NCBI RefSeq assembly: GCF_043290135.1
Contig: NC_134702.1
Span: 190,496,491-190,560,490 of the forward strand
Reading direction: 5' to 3'
Source: Rhipicephalus microplus
Lineage: Eukaryota > Arthropoda > Arachnida > Ixodida > Ixodidae
DNA: 64,000 nt
Below are positions 10,191-19,750 of the stretch, piece after piece. Made by a program: the position numbers and the translations under genes. Below the pieces are notes generated by a model that saw only the letters and a list, made by a program, of their open reading frames with translations, had not been told where the DNA came from and did not search any database. Position 1 is the first letter of the stretch; every line of letters starts with the position of its first letter.

Positions 10191-10195
10191 GTCAT
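10191..10195. repeat. Target site duplication of element B, left copy (GTCAT)
   Basis: GTCAT directly precedes the TG of the left LTR; the same five bases follow the CA of the right LTR at 15907-15911. Five bp is the usual Ty3/gypsy target duplication. Confidence 0.9.
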
Positions 10196-10377
10196 TGTGG
10201 TAAAAAAACGCTGCCCTGGAGAGTGTGCGTCATGATTTGACGTAGAAAATCGGTGTGCGGGGCCGATCTAGGATTTCAAGGTGCGCGGGAATCATCATGA
10301 TGGTGATAGCGGTAAAACTATGAGCGCGCCTATGCGCGTGCTCGTGCGCGTACCACGTGAAAAAGCTCCCGAGCCAC

Positions 10378-10704
10378 GGGGACAGCTCGGCTAACCCCAG
10401 AGAGCAGAGCGCAAGCACAAGTTCGGGCCACGCCCCGGCTGCTCGTTCTGACCCTCCGTGTCCGGGCCTCGTCTCGGCGTTGAAGTCCTCGGGTGCGTCC
10501 TGGACTGGGCGTCGCCCCACCTCACCCCCACGTTGGTCTCGGGGACAGCTCGGCTAACCCCAGAGAGCAGAGCGCAAGGAAAAGCTCGGGCCACGCCCCG
10601 GCTGCTCGTTCTGACCCTCCGTGTCCGGGCCTCGTCCCGGCGTTGAAGTCCTCGGGTGCGTTCTGGACTGGGCGTCGCCCCACCTCGCACCCACGTTGGT
10701 CTGA
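10378..10704 (+). repeat. 163-bp tandem duplication inside the LTR of element B
   Basis: GGGGACAGCTCGGCTAACC begins each unit, at 10378 and 10541, and both units end with CACGTTGGTCT. The same duplication is in the 3' LTR (from about 15097 and 15260), so it existed before the last transposition. Confidence 0.9.
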
Positions 10705-11116
10705 AGCGGCGTTCGTCACGGCCAGCTGCTGTTCTGGTCTCGGAGCGAGACGCTGTCCCAGGTCTCAGCTGCTGTTCTGGCCTCGGAGTGAGACGCTGTC
10801 CCAGGTCTGTTCGCGGCAGTCAGCGATACGCTGTTCTCGGTGGTGCACAGGCAAGCCCAGGCGTTGACCACCGCACTGGGATGCCCCTGGCGGTTATCTT
10901 CTAGACCGGGCCCCGCCTCGGTACGAACTCCGCAAGCGAAAGGCACACCGCGTTCTGACTACCAGAGAGCTCAAGGTCAAGCGCAACGTTCACGCCTCAA
11001 GAGTAGAACGTGAGTGAACGAACAAGAACGTTAACTCCCTTCCGCGTAGGACCGTGAACGCGTGTGTTTATGTTGTGTGAGTTTATGTTGTGTGTATGCA
11101 TTTGTCCGTCTTCGTG

Positions 11117-11126
11117 TATATAAAAG
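11117..11126 (+). promoter_or_regulatory. TATA box in the 5' LTR of element B
   Basis: TATATAAAAG about 64 bp before the LTR end fits an RNA polymerase II core promoter driving the element RNA; the start site would fall about 30 bp downstream, inside the LTR. The same box is at 15833-15842 in the 3' LTR. Confidence 0.65.
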
Positions 11127-11190
11127 TCTCTCGTTGTCATCGAACGTCCTCTGTCCTCATCTGGCTAACCTGCGCCCACAGTTGCCCACA

Positions 11191-11215
11191 AATTTTTGGC
11201 GAGCCTTGCCAGGAT
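11191..11215 (+). promoter_or_regulatory. Candidate primer binding site of element B
   Basis: TGGCGAGCCTTGCCAGG begins five or six bases after the 5' LTR end, where a tRNA would prime minus-strand synthesis. Which tRNA matches was not determined. Confidence 0.5.
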
Positions 11216-11263
11216 AGATCGGCCTTACCTTCTTACCGAAAGCCAGACGGGCGGGACGAACCG

Positions 11264-12400
11264 ATGGATTTAGAGAAATTGCACGCGATCGGAACGGACA
11301 TGGGTCTAACAGGATCGGCACTGCAGGAATGGGTTGACGCGGAGCGCGTTATCGAAAGGGACCTTCGTGCGCAAGTTCGCGACGAGCAGCGAGAAAAGAT
11401 AGCGCTGGAGGAAAGACGGCTGCAAGCCGAGGAGCGCGTTTTGCTGTTGAAGCTAAAGTTGCAAGAGCAGAAGACTGGTTCGAACGCGGGAAAGATAGGG
11501 AGACCGGTAAGCGATGACGCAGCGTCCCCAGCTGTAATGGATAGCTGTGGCCCGCACAAGCTATTGCCACCGTTCAACGAGATGCGAGACGACCCCGACG
11601 CATATCTGCAGCGTTTTGAGCGCGTCGGGTGTCTCAGGAGTGGCCTCGGAGCAAATGGGCCTTTTCGCTCAGCTTGTGCCTGACGGGAGAGGCGTTATCC
11701 ATGATTAGTCGACTTGACTCTGCTTCCGCCACTGACTATGATCAGGTGAAGGCAACATTGCTGTTACGATTCCGGTATACGGCTGAAGGATACCGCGAGA
11801 AATTTCGCAAGGCGAGACCAGAGGACAAGGAGACGGGGCTCCAATATGCTTCTCGCATAGCAGGTCATTTCGACCGTTGGATGGAGCTGGCAAATGTCGA
11901 GAAAACATATGACGCTCTTCGCGACGTAATGATTTTAGAACAGTTCATGAAGGGATGCTCACCCACCCTGAGGGTATTTCTGAAGGAGAGGAACTGTAAG
12001 AAATTGCACTCTTTAGCGCAGAACGCAGACTGCTTTCTGGAAGCCCAAGATTTGTTCAATTTGGGCAAGGATAAGCTATCTAAGGAGAGCTCAGCAGATG
12101 CTCGTAAAGCAGAAACTGCTAAGCGCCAGTTCAAGGGCCAAAGTCTCTGTTTCTTGTGCAATAAGACAGGGCACCGGGTGTCTGAATGTTGGTCTCGGGC
12201 AAGAAATAAGCAGTCAGCAACAGGCTGGTCGAGTGGCAGAAACGGTTCGTCTATGGAGACAACTCGAACCCAGGAAAAGCAGTTGGCGTCGTGCACGCTG
12301 TCACCCAAAGAAGGAGACAACGCTGACACACCGGAGAAACCGGATGAAGGGTACGTCGTACTCCAGACTGGGGAGACTATCCCGGTCGTGAATATGACGT
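11264..12400 (+). pseudogene. Element B Gag (frameshifted)
   Basis: Start chosen at ATG 11264 (MDLEKLHAIG), the first Met after the leader. A charged coiled-coil-like stretch (residues about 20-75) is followed by a SCAN-like capsid region (LTGEALSMISRL, YREKFRK, LEQFMKGC) and a CCHC zinc knuckle, CFLCNKTGHRVSEC, at 12148-12189. Gag would coat element RNA. The frame used at the start closes at 11683; the capsid continues in the -1 frame from about 11629, so a single-base indel near 11625-11640 breaks the gene. The SCAN-like relation to Gmr1-type Gags is known for the family; assignment here is by eye. Confidence 0.75.
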
Positions 12401-12725
12401 CGACGCATACCCCAACTGTGGCTGATGTAGGAACTCTGCCTGTAGTGAGAGGATTGCTTGAGGGCAAAACTGTATCTGTACTTCGAGATACGGGATGCAA
12501 CACGGTAGTGGTACGAGAAGGGCTTGTCCCGGAAGAGAAGTTTACGGGCACTACAAGTCCGGTTTTTCTGCTCGAAAGGACAGTGCACAACTTGCCGGAG
12601 GCAATTGTTTCTATTGACACACCGTTCTTCACCGGTGTCGTGCGAGTTAAATGCATGAAGAACCCTCTATACGATGTCGTTCTAGGCAACATCGAAGGTG
12701 CCCGATCTACAGAGCTAGAATATTC
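12401..12725 (+). pseudogene. Element B aspartic protease
   Basis: In the same frame as the capsid. A retropepsin-like segment with active site LRDTGCNTVVV (Asp codon at 12487) and a downstream flap/Ile-Gly-like part ending YDVVLGNIEG. The active-site triad is intact. It would cut the polyprotein. It lies in a pol frame with a later nonsense codon and an earlier frameshift. Confidence 0.7.
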
Positions 12726-12989
12726 GCACAAGCCTCAACAGCATCGTGAGAGGCATCGTGATTACAGCAGAGGGAAGGTAGTCAGAAAACTCGCGAACTC
12801 GCCTGTGGCCATCATCGCGGACGACACGCAAAGTGATGTCGGAAACGATTCAGGCTACTTACCAATGACAGTAGAGACAACTTGCACACCTCATAGACCC
12901 GCAGATCAAGTACCACTCGGTGATAGTGCTGCAGCAGTGAAAGAAACACGCACCACAGCCAGGCTACCTGTTCTGAAAGCCACTACCCC

Positions 12990-14301
12990 AATCATAGATA
13001 AAGTGACGCTTGAGGAATATCAAAGAAATGACCCATCGTTACGGCATTGTTATGAGAGTCTTGGTAAAAAGTTAATAGTAAAGAATCGCGAAACCTGCTT
13101 CTTTCTTGTAGATGGTATCTTGTATCGGAAGCACAAGCTACTCTCGGAGAAGGAACTCGAACAACTAGTCGTACCGAGACAACTGCGAGAGACTGTGCTC
13201 AAACTAGCCCATGAAGGTATCCTCGCCGGACACCAAGGGATATCCCGAACAACTGACCGTATTCTTGCCGAATTCTTCTGGCCAGGTGTTCAATCAGAAA
13301 CCAAGAGGTTTGTGAAGTCCTGCGATATCTGTCAGCGGACTGTCCCGCGCCATTTGGTTTGTCGGGCTCCGCTAGGTACCATGCCAATCATTGAGACCCC
13401 GTTTTCACGTGTGGGCATCGACATCATCGGTCCTTTGTCGCCGACATCTTCCAAGGGCAACAGGTAGATTCTAACCATGGTGGATTTTGCAACGAGATAT
13501 CCAGACGCCATCGCACTTCCTTCGAGTGAAAGCAAGGTCGTGGCAGAAGGACTAATGGAAGTGCTGTCGCGAGTTGGTCTACCACGCGAAATTGTAAGCG
13601 ACCGCGGGACAAGCTTCATGTCGTCGGTTATGAAGGAGTTCAGCCGGCTACTATCTATCAGGCAATTACCGACAACCCCTTACCATCCGATGGCAAACGG
13701 GTTGGTCGAACGATTCAACGGCACGTTGAAGCAAATGCTCCGCCGAATGAGTCGGGAAAGCCCGAAAAATTGGGACCGCTACCTCGGCCCCCTCCTTTTC
13801 GCGTATCGGGAGATGCCACAAAAGAGTACGGGATACTCACCATTCGAGTTGCTTTATGGCTGGTATGTTCGCGGCCCAATGACAATTTTGAGAGACTTGT
13901 GGACTAACCCAAAGTTGGATGACGCGACCAAGTCAACCTACGAATACATCGTAGAATTGCGGGGACGTCTGCAACGAACCTGTGAAATAGCATCTCAGGA
14001 CCTTGCGAAGGCACATGTTCGTCAGAAGACTTACTATGATCGCAAGGCGAAGAAGCGGGGCTTAAGCGTGGGTGACAAAGTTCTCGTGCTGCTACCCGCC
14101 GATCACAACAAACTGATACTAACATGGAAGGGTCCCTTTACTGTGACAGACAAGAAAAGCCCAGTGGATTATGCTGTGGACCTTGGTCACAGGACAACTG
14201 TCTTCCACATCAACATGCTCAAAAAGTACGAGCTGCGGAATGCCTCGCCATCGTGTGGGGTGTCCAGAAAGTTCATGTGTTCCTCGCAACGGCATGAGTG
14301 A
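12990..14301 (+). pseudogene. Element B integrase with in-frame amber codon
   Basis: After a linker, an HHCC zinc finger (HEGILAGHQGISRT, then CDICQRT), then core Asp in GIDIIGPLS (codon 13420), second Asp in VSDRGTSF (codon 13600) and Glu in LVERFNGT (codon 13708), spaced DD35E. A GPY/F module follows (GPFTV, VFHINMLKKYELR). A TAG at 13465-13467 interrupts the frame between the two Asp residues; the frame is otherwise open on both sides without any shift. The stop is most simply a point mutation of a tyrosine codon. No RT follows, unlike full Gmr1-like elements. Confidence 0.85.
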
Positions 14302-14914
14302 GTGGTCGTTGGCCTAGGCATCGGGTCACGAGCGTACGGTGCCGTGCATTCCGTGTGTGGACGCCCTTGGTACATCGTCAAAGACAAAACATCATCGTTG
14401 AATGTGTTCAGTTTATGCGTATTGTGTCAGTTGTCTATGTCTTTCAGTTGTGCTCCGTCTTACATGATAATGTATTTTCTGTGTTCACGGTCACGGCTCT
14501 GCGCGTCCGAGTTGCTGGGTCCACGAACAACCACAGTCACCGAGAATAATCGTCAGCTAAGTGAAACCAGCGGTACGCGTTTGATATGGCAACCTAAGAG
14601 CTGAAATGTTATTTCAAGGCACATGAAGTCGAGTTACACTTGAAAAGTGTACAGATTCTTTTAGGTGTGGCACAATCTTGTCACATATTTTTGCCTTTTT
14701 ATTATTATTTATTTTTTTTCACTGTCATCCATTGATGTGGATGGGCGATGATAAAGAATACCGCTGCCAAAGTGCGCTTTATGCCGGTAAATCTTTGAGT
14801 GTATATTACAGTGCCCTATGGTGCCGGCGAGACACTTGGACATTCCAGTCTACTCTATGAACATGCCTACCCTTTTTACCCCACCGTCTCGCTGTTCTTG
14901 AACTGCGGGGAAGA
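14302..14914 (+). other. Element B 3' internal region and polypurine tract
   Basis: Non-coding 613 bp between integrase and 3' LTR, with a T-rich part (14690-14720). It ends in GCGGGGAAGA (14905-14914), the polypurine tract next to the LTR. In related full elements this interval would hold RT and RNase H. None of the six frames shows LDLxxGY, YxDD or RNase H motifs. Confidence 0.75.
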
Positions 14915-15906
14915 TGTGGTAAAAAAACGCTGCCCTGGAGAGTGTGCGTCATGATTTGACGTAGAAAATCGGTGTGCGGGGCCGATTTAGGATTTCAAGG
15001 TGCGCGGGAATCATCATGATGGTGATAGCGGTAAAACTATGAGCGCGCCTATGCACGTGCTCGTGCGCGTACCACGTGAAAAAGCTCCCGAGCCACGGGG
15101 ACAGCTCGGCTAACCGCAGAGAGCAGAGCGCAAGCACAAGTTCGGGCCACGCCCCGGCTGCTCGTTCTGACCCTCCGTGTCCGGGCCTCGTCTCGGCGTT
15201 GAAGTCCTCGGGTGCGTCCTGGACTGGGCGTCGCCCCACCTCACCCCCACGTTGGTCTCGGGGACAGCTCGGCTAACCCCAGAGAGCAGAGCGCAAGGAA
15301 AAGCTCGGGCCACGCCCCGGCTGCTCGTTCTGACCCTTCGTGTCCGGGCCTCGTCCCGGCGTTGAAATCCTCGGGTGCGTTCTGGACTGGGCGTCGCCCC
15401 ACCTCGCACCCACGTTGGTCTGAAGCGGCGTTCGTCACGGCCAGCTGCTGTTCTGGTCTCGGAGCGAGACGCTGTCCCAGGTCTCAGCTGCTGTTCTGGC
15501 CTCGGAGTGAGACGCTGTCCCAGGTCTGTTCGCGGCAGTCAGCGATACGCTGTTCTCGGTGGTGCACAGGCAAGCCCAGGCGTTGACCACCGTACTGGGA
15601 TGCCCCTGGCGGTTATCTTCTAGACCGGGCCCCGCCTCGGTACGAACTCCGCAAGCGAAAGGCACACCGCGTTCTGACTACCAGAGAGCTCAAGGTCAAG
15701 CGCAACGTTCACGCCTCAAGAGTAGAACGTGAGTGAACGAACAAGAACGTTAACTCCCTTCCGCGTAGGACCGTGAACGCGTGTATATATGTGTGAGTTT
15801 ATGTTGTGTGTATGCATTTGTCCGTCTTCGTGTATATAAAAGTCTCTCGTTGTCATCGAACGTCCTCTGTCCTCATCTGGCTAACCTGCGCCCACAGTTG
15901 CCCACA
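14915..15906 (+). repeat. Element B 3' LTR (992 bp)
   Basis: Near-identical to 10196-11190. Visible differences include C/T at the GCCGATYTAGG site, a CG to CA change near 15054, C/G near 15116, C/T near 15337, G/A near 15367, C/T near 15593, and a short indel region near 15783-15795. Confidence 0.95.
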
Positions 15907-15911
15907 GTCAT
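15907..15911. repeat. Target site duplication of element B, right copy (GTCAT)
   Basis: Matches 10191-10195 exactly. Confidence 0.9.
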
Positions 15912-16640
15912 AAAGACACGTGCAAGAGCGTGGCGTTCATGTGAGGGTAGCGACTTGCTGAGTATTCTTAAGATCTCTTCTTCAGATCTGCTTTTTTGGG
16001 GTTCGCTTGTTCTAGGCTGCCACTCTTCACTTAAAACGGTGATAGTGCCGCACGTGATTTCGTCGATCTCAGCAAGCTTCATGTCACGTGGAAGCACAGC
16101 AGGCACCTAAGAACAATTGAACGCCCATAAGCTTGAGGCACCATTCACAACTTTCGCGAGAGAATGAGGGACAAGTACATTTTTCTTCACGCAACCCGGC
16201 GCAAGTGGTTGAATTTGCGCGTCAAACGATGAAAGGCCGGCATTAGCAAGATTACAGGAACACGTGATGAAGACCACGGCGCTAAAAGAGAATCATTCGA
16301 CACGACGACACAGTTTTTCTCCGGTAAAGATGTCGGAGCAAGCGTAGACAAAAGCGTGTTATTCACCGTAATTTCGCCTGTGCCACTATTAACCGAAGCA
16401 CCACAATCCTGAAGAAAGCCGAGTCCAAGAATCACATCATGAGTGCACCGCGGTAATACCAAAAATTCCATGACAAAATATTCAGCACCAAACAAAACAC
16501 TTGCAACACAAATACCTAGAGTAACAAGGCACTCTCCGCTGACACCACGAAACGTCACATCACCACTACACGGGAACATAACGACCAAGTCTTTCTTTGA
16601 ATGTGGCACTCATGACGGAAATCGTAGCACCAGTATCGAC
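15912..16640 (-). pseudogene. Element A protease and RT N-terminal linker (broken)
   Basis: Minus strand. The protease active-site triad Asp-Thr-Gly is encoded at 16629-16637 (LVDTGATI in translation). A frameshift near 16600 is followed by the rest of the protease fold (FLVLPRCTHDVILGLGFLQDCGASV, read 16440-16360). The stretch 16106-15912 continues toward RT and is then cut by element B. Confidence 0.75.
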
Positions 16641-16738
16641 TAACGTAGTTCCAGGCACATTATCAATTAACGCACACACTTTGTTTTGGGACATCATAAT
16701 AGGAAGAGGAGAAGTTTGCAGAGACGGAAACCGGCTGG

Positions 16739-18050
16739 CTACCTTACCCCCATCAGCCGCGCCGAGTAGTTTTCCAATGGAGGCGGTGGGGTAGAACGTT
16801 GCCGTGGAGATGGTGAACGGCGTGAGCGACTGGTTGGTGGTGTCATGCAGCGGTCCGATGCTGGCGAGTCACTCCTCCTGTTAAAATGGCGGAAGGAATT
16901 CCTGGGTGATGAGCCTATAGCGTTTGTTGCGCGATGATTTGCCGGCCAATGATCTTCGATGACGCCTTTTGAGTTAGGCCAAGTCGGTGGTGGGCCATAC
17001 CTCGTCTGGTGGCGATGGCGACATAAACGAGAGATGTGTCCTGTCACACCGCAGCCGTAGCAAACAGGTGAAGAGTGACAGACATTGTAGACTTCGGGAT
17101 AAGCCGCCCTCGGAAACTGCAAGTAGTAGAGACGATCTGCCAAGTGCCGAATCGTCGTCGCACCCCGATGAGCGCGTTGGCCATGCGTCACGTCGTCAGG
17201 AAACGTATGGTGGTGCTGTTGTGAGGTTCGTGAGGTGGATTAAAAACGCAACCGAGCTGTTCGGCCTTCACGGCGTTCATTGATTTCACGTGTCGCTCGA
17301 GTTTCTTGCGAACGATTTGCCTCACAATGGCAGCAAGGTCCCAACGGATACTGCAGCTGTCCTCAATGCTTGCAACCGTCGCAGCATTCGCCAAACTGGC
17401 GAACTTTCACGTGATACGGAGTAGCTTCAAGGTCTCACACATGCGGCAATGATGGATCACGTCAGCTACCGAATTGAGGCTCTCCTTGCAAATCAAGTAG
17501 GTATACACGTCTTCAGCAATGCCTTTCAGAAGATGCGCGACTTTGTCTTCTTCTAACACACGATGATTTCCCGTCTTCCACAGCTTCAGGAACGTCTGAA
17601 TGTACGTGGTACAAGTCTTACTTGGCACTTGAGCACGCTGAAGTAATGCCTACTCGGCTCACTTTCTTTTCGCAGTGGAATCCTTAAAGCACACTGTGAG
17701 TTGGAGAGCGAAGTGATCCCAGGTTGTTAGCGACTCTTCGTCGTTCTCGAACCACACAAGAGGAGTGTCTGTCAGGAAGGGGGCACCATACTCTAGCTCA
17801 GCGGCAGCATCCCAGCCGTTTCACTTGCTCAAGCGTTTGTAGTGTGTCAGCTATTCTTCCACGTCCTCGCCGGGTTTCCCTGAAAAAGGGCGTGGCTCCT
17901 ACTGGCGCATCCAGGCACCGGGTGTCCACGCCGGAGGAGTTGAAGATGGCTGTAGGTCACCGTTGTTTGACATCGCCTGTTCCGGTAGCGTTGGAGGCAG
18001 TCGCGCGAGGCGTCGGCTTCGGCGAGTACCCAGCACCTCCACCACAAAAC
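16739..18050 (-). pseudogene. Element A Gag (broken)
   Basis: Minus strand, three frames. Capsid-like pieces lie between 17628 and 17407 (TYIQTFLKLW, HLLKGIAEDVYTYL), then 17394-17188, then a nucleocapsid part with CCHC knuckle CYGCGVTGHISRLC (17021-17062) and a Ser/Arg/Pro-rich tail. The 5' part between 17640 and 18050 contains stops in all minus frames. It would have packaged element RNA. Confidence 0.75.
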
Positions 18051-18198
18051 TGTTATGGTAAAAGTCGATGGGTGTTTATTAGCAGGGTGAAGTTGATTGT
18101 TCGGTAGTAATAGCGCCGGTATTTGCACCACTTCACACCTTCCCCCTCTTCTCCTCTGTCGGTTCATACCCATTGTATTATATATTAAAAGGCCTATA
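18051..18198 (-). repeat. Element A 5' LTR (approximate bounds)
   Basis: Begins TGTTATGGTAAAAGTC on the plus strand (the LTR end on the element's strand) and aligns with 7430 onward for about 130 bp with much divergence. The right limit is set by the start of the C LTR at about 18199. Confidence 0.6.
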
Positions 18199-18341
18199 TT
18201 GGTACGCCTATAGCAGGCGTCAAGGGTTTGTTGGTGCAAGGCTAGGATGACTAGCCTTACAGTACCAGGCTTCAAGAGAAATCTTCTCTTCGGCCCTAGC
18301 TTCTTCCTTTTTTCCTGCTCTGGCACATAAGCCGCGTACCA
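18199..18341 (-). repeat. Element C 3' LTR (143 bp)
   Basis: Aligns with the two ends of the 5' LTR: TTGGTACGCC...GCAAGGCTAGGATGAC at the left, and GCTCTGGCACATAAGCCGCGTACCA at the right (written here as two short anchors). Adjoining TTTCCCCCTCGC (18342-18353) is the complement of a polypurine tract, which confirms the LTR edge. Confidence 0.8.
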
Positions 18342-18359
18342 TTTCCCCCTCGCTGACGA

Positions 18360-19750
18360 AGCGCGCCACGCATTTCATGCAATGTCTCGCGAACTGAAAG
18401 GTTTAAGGCGAGCTAGATGCGTGACGTGGCGAAAAGAAAAATGCTAACTTAAACGTTGGCAAGCGTCAGACAAACGCCACTGAGTGAAAGTCACATGTTG
18501 TCAACAATGATCGATCAAACAGTGTCAGAAACTGCTACAAAGGCTGTTTTAGACTTTATCAAAAGCACTCGATTAGCTACTAAACTGTAGGGTGCTATAC
18601 TAAGGGGCTACTGTGCGTAAGCATCACCTCTCCTTGTCCCGATCATTATCCTTTGTCTATATTTCCTTCTTTTATCCCCGGTGTAGAGTAGCAGGCGAGA
18701 GCAAACTAAGTCAGGCTGACCTCTCTGCCTCATTCACACTCTGTCTTGCGAGAGTGTGTCCCACTAGCCGTTAGACGTGCGAGTCGATAGTCGACGGGCG
18801 TCAGGCAGCCAAGAACAATGAACGGTCCAGTGTAGTGGGCAAGCAGTTTTTGGCAGAAGCCGCGCCTGCGCCAAAGCTTCCAAATCAACACGAGGTCTTC
18901 CAGATTATACGTGGGTTGCTGGTGCTTGCTGTCATAACGGACTTTCTACCTGTCTTGCGAAGCTATTGTAAGTAAAGGGGCAAAGTGGCGAGCTTTTTTG
19001 GTGAGAGAGAGAGTTTCTGCTAGTGACGTAGCTCAGTGAGAGAAGGAAAAAATGTTTAACGTAGGGGTCCAGCATAAAGAACAAATTACGGAGTGTAGCA
19101 GGTTGTCTCATGTTGGGCTGTAGTAAAGGCGTACGTAACGAACGGTAAAACGTCGTCCCAGTTTATCTGACTCTAAGCAACGTACATCGAAAGCGTCTTG
19201 ACCAGTGCAATTGTTCGCTCGGTGAGGCCACTCGTCTGCGGATAATAAGGTGTCGAGTATTTTAATTCCGAGCCACACATACGAAGAAGTGGCTCCACAA
19301 CGTCCGCCGTAAATGGATGTGTATGGTCACTTGTGATGACACGAGGAGGTCCATGACGCATTATGATGGAACGGAGAAGGAAGGACGGCACTTGACCCGG
19401 ATGGCAAGGTGGCTGTTTCGCAGTACCGAATAAGATGGTCAGCACATACCACAATATATCTGTTGCCGTTTGATGAGTGCCGAAAAAGAGTGCGTCAGGT
19501 CAATGCTAATTTGCTCAAATGGAAAACTCGAAGGTATCAGAGGCTGTATTTGTCTGCCCAGAGCTGCTGAGAGAGTTTTATGCGTCTGGCATTGGGCACA
19601 AATGGGCACGTACAACTCACCGGACTTGTGCATGCGCGGCCAGTAAAAGCCTTCTTGTGTACGATGAAGAACGCGCGTGGTTCCCAAGTGACCAGAAGTG
19701 GTGTTGTCATGCATGGCGTGCCACAGCTGAACGTGGCCTCAGGAATCACC
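18360..19750 (-). pseudogene. Element C integrase (broken)
   Basis: Minus strand. HHCC half (HDNTTSGHLGTTRV, near 19710; CAQCQTHK), then first Asp region (ISIDLTHSF), second Asp ITSDHTHPF (near 19330), Glu in GLTERTIALVK (near 19210), then a GPY/F module around 18850-18770 (GPFIVLGCLTPVDYRLAR) and the end VTHLARLKPF near 18400. Stops and shifts separate these pieces. Confidence 0.8.

Larger units (their letters stand above)
10196..11190 (+). repeat. Element B 5' LTR (995 bp)
   Basis: Starts TGTGGTAAAAAAACG and ends CAGTTGCCCACA. GC-rich, with an internal 163-bp direct duplication (units from 10378 and 10541) and a smaller duplication of about 43 bp near 10720-10805. Open frames on both strands of the GC-rich part are not supported as genes. 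Confidence 0.95.
10196..15906 (+). mobile_element. Element B: young Gmr1-like Ty3/gypsy element without RT/RNase H
   Basis: Complete LTR-to-LTR insertion of 5.7 kb with 995/992-bp LTRs, primer-site leader, Gag, zinc knuckle, protease, integrase and a polypurine tract, flanked by GTCAT duplications. Integrase follows protease directly, as in Gmr1-like elements, where RT and RNase H come after integrase. Here the 614 bp between integrase and the 3' LTR contain no RT or RNase H motif in any frame I can see. Six or seven substitutions plus one small indel region separate the LTRs (under 1% of the length), so insertion was recent. It must have been copied with RT supplied in trans, or lost RT afterwards. 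Confidence 0.85.
7430..18198 (-). mobile_element. Element A: decayed Ty3/gypsy LTR retrotransposon, split by element B
   Basis: Minus-strand element reading from a 5' LTR at the right (18051-18198) through gag, protease, RT, RNase H and integrase to a 3' LTR at the left (7430-7591). Element B (10196-15906) lies inside its pol. Removing B and one GTCAT copy makes the pol segments on either side contiguous in order. Domain order PR-RT-RH-IN is the ordinary gypsy order. Many frameshifts mark it as old and dead. Confidence 0.85.

Noticed and set aside
10230..10946. Several open frames on both strands of the element B LTR, repeated at 14949-15665
   Set aside because: GC-rich LTR with an internal duplication; frames overlap on both strands and carry no domain.
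11865..12731. 288-codon open frame on the minus strand of element B
   Set aside because: It is antisense to the Gag-protease frame, which has clear CCHC and DTG motifs.
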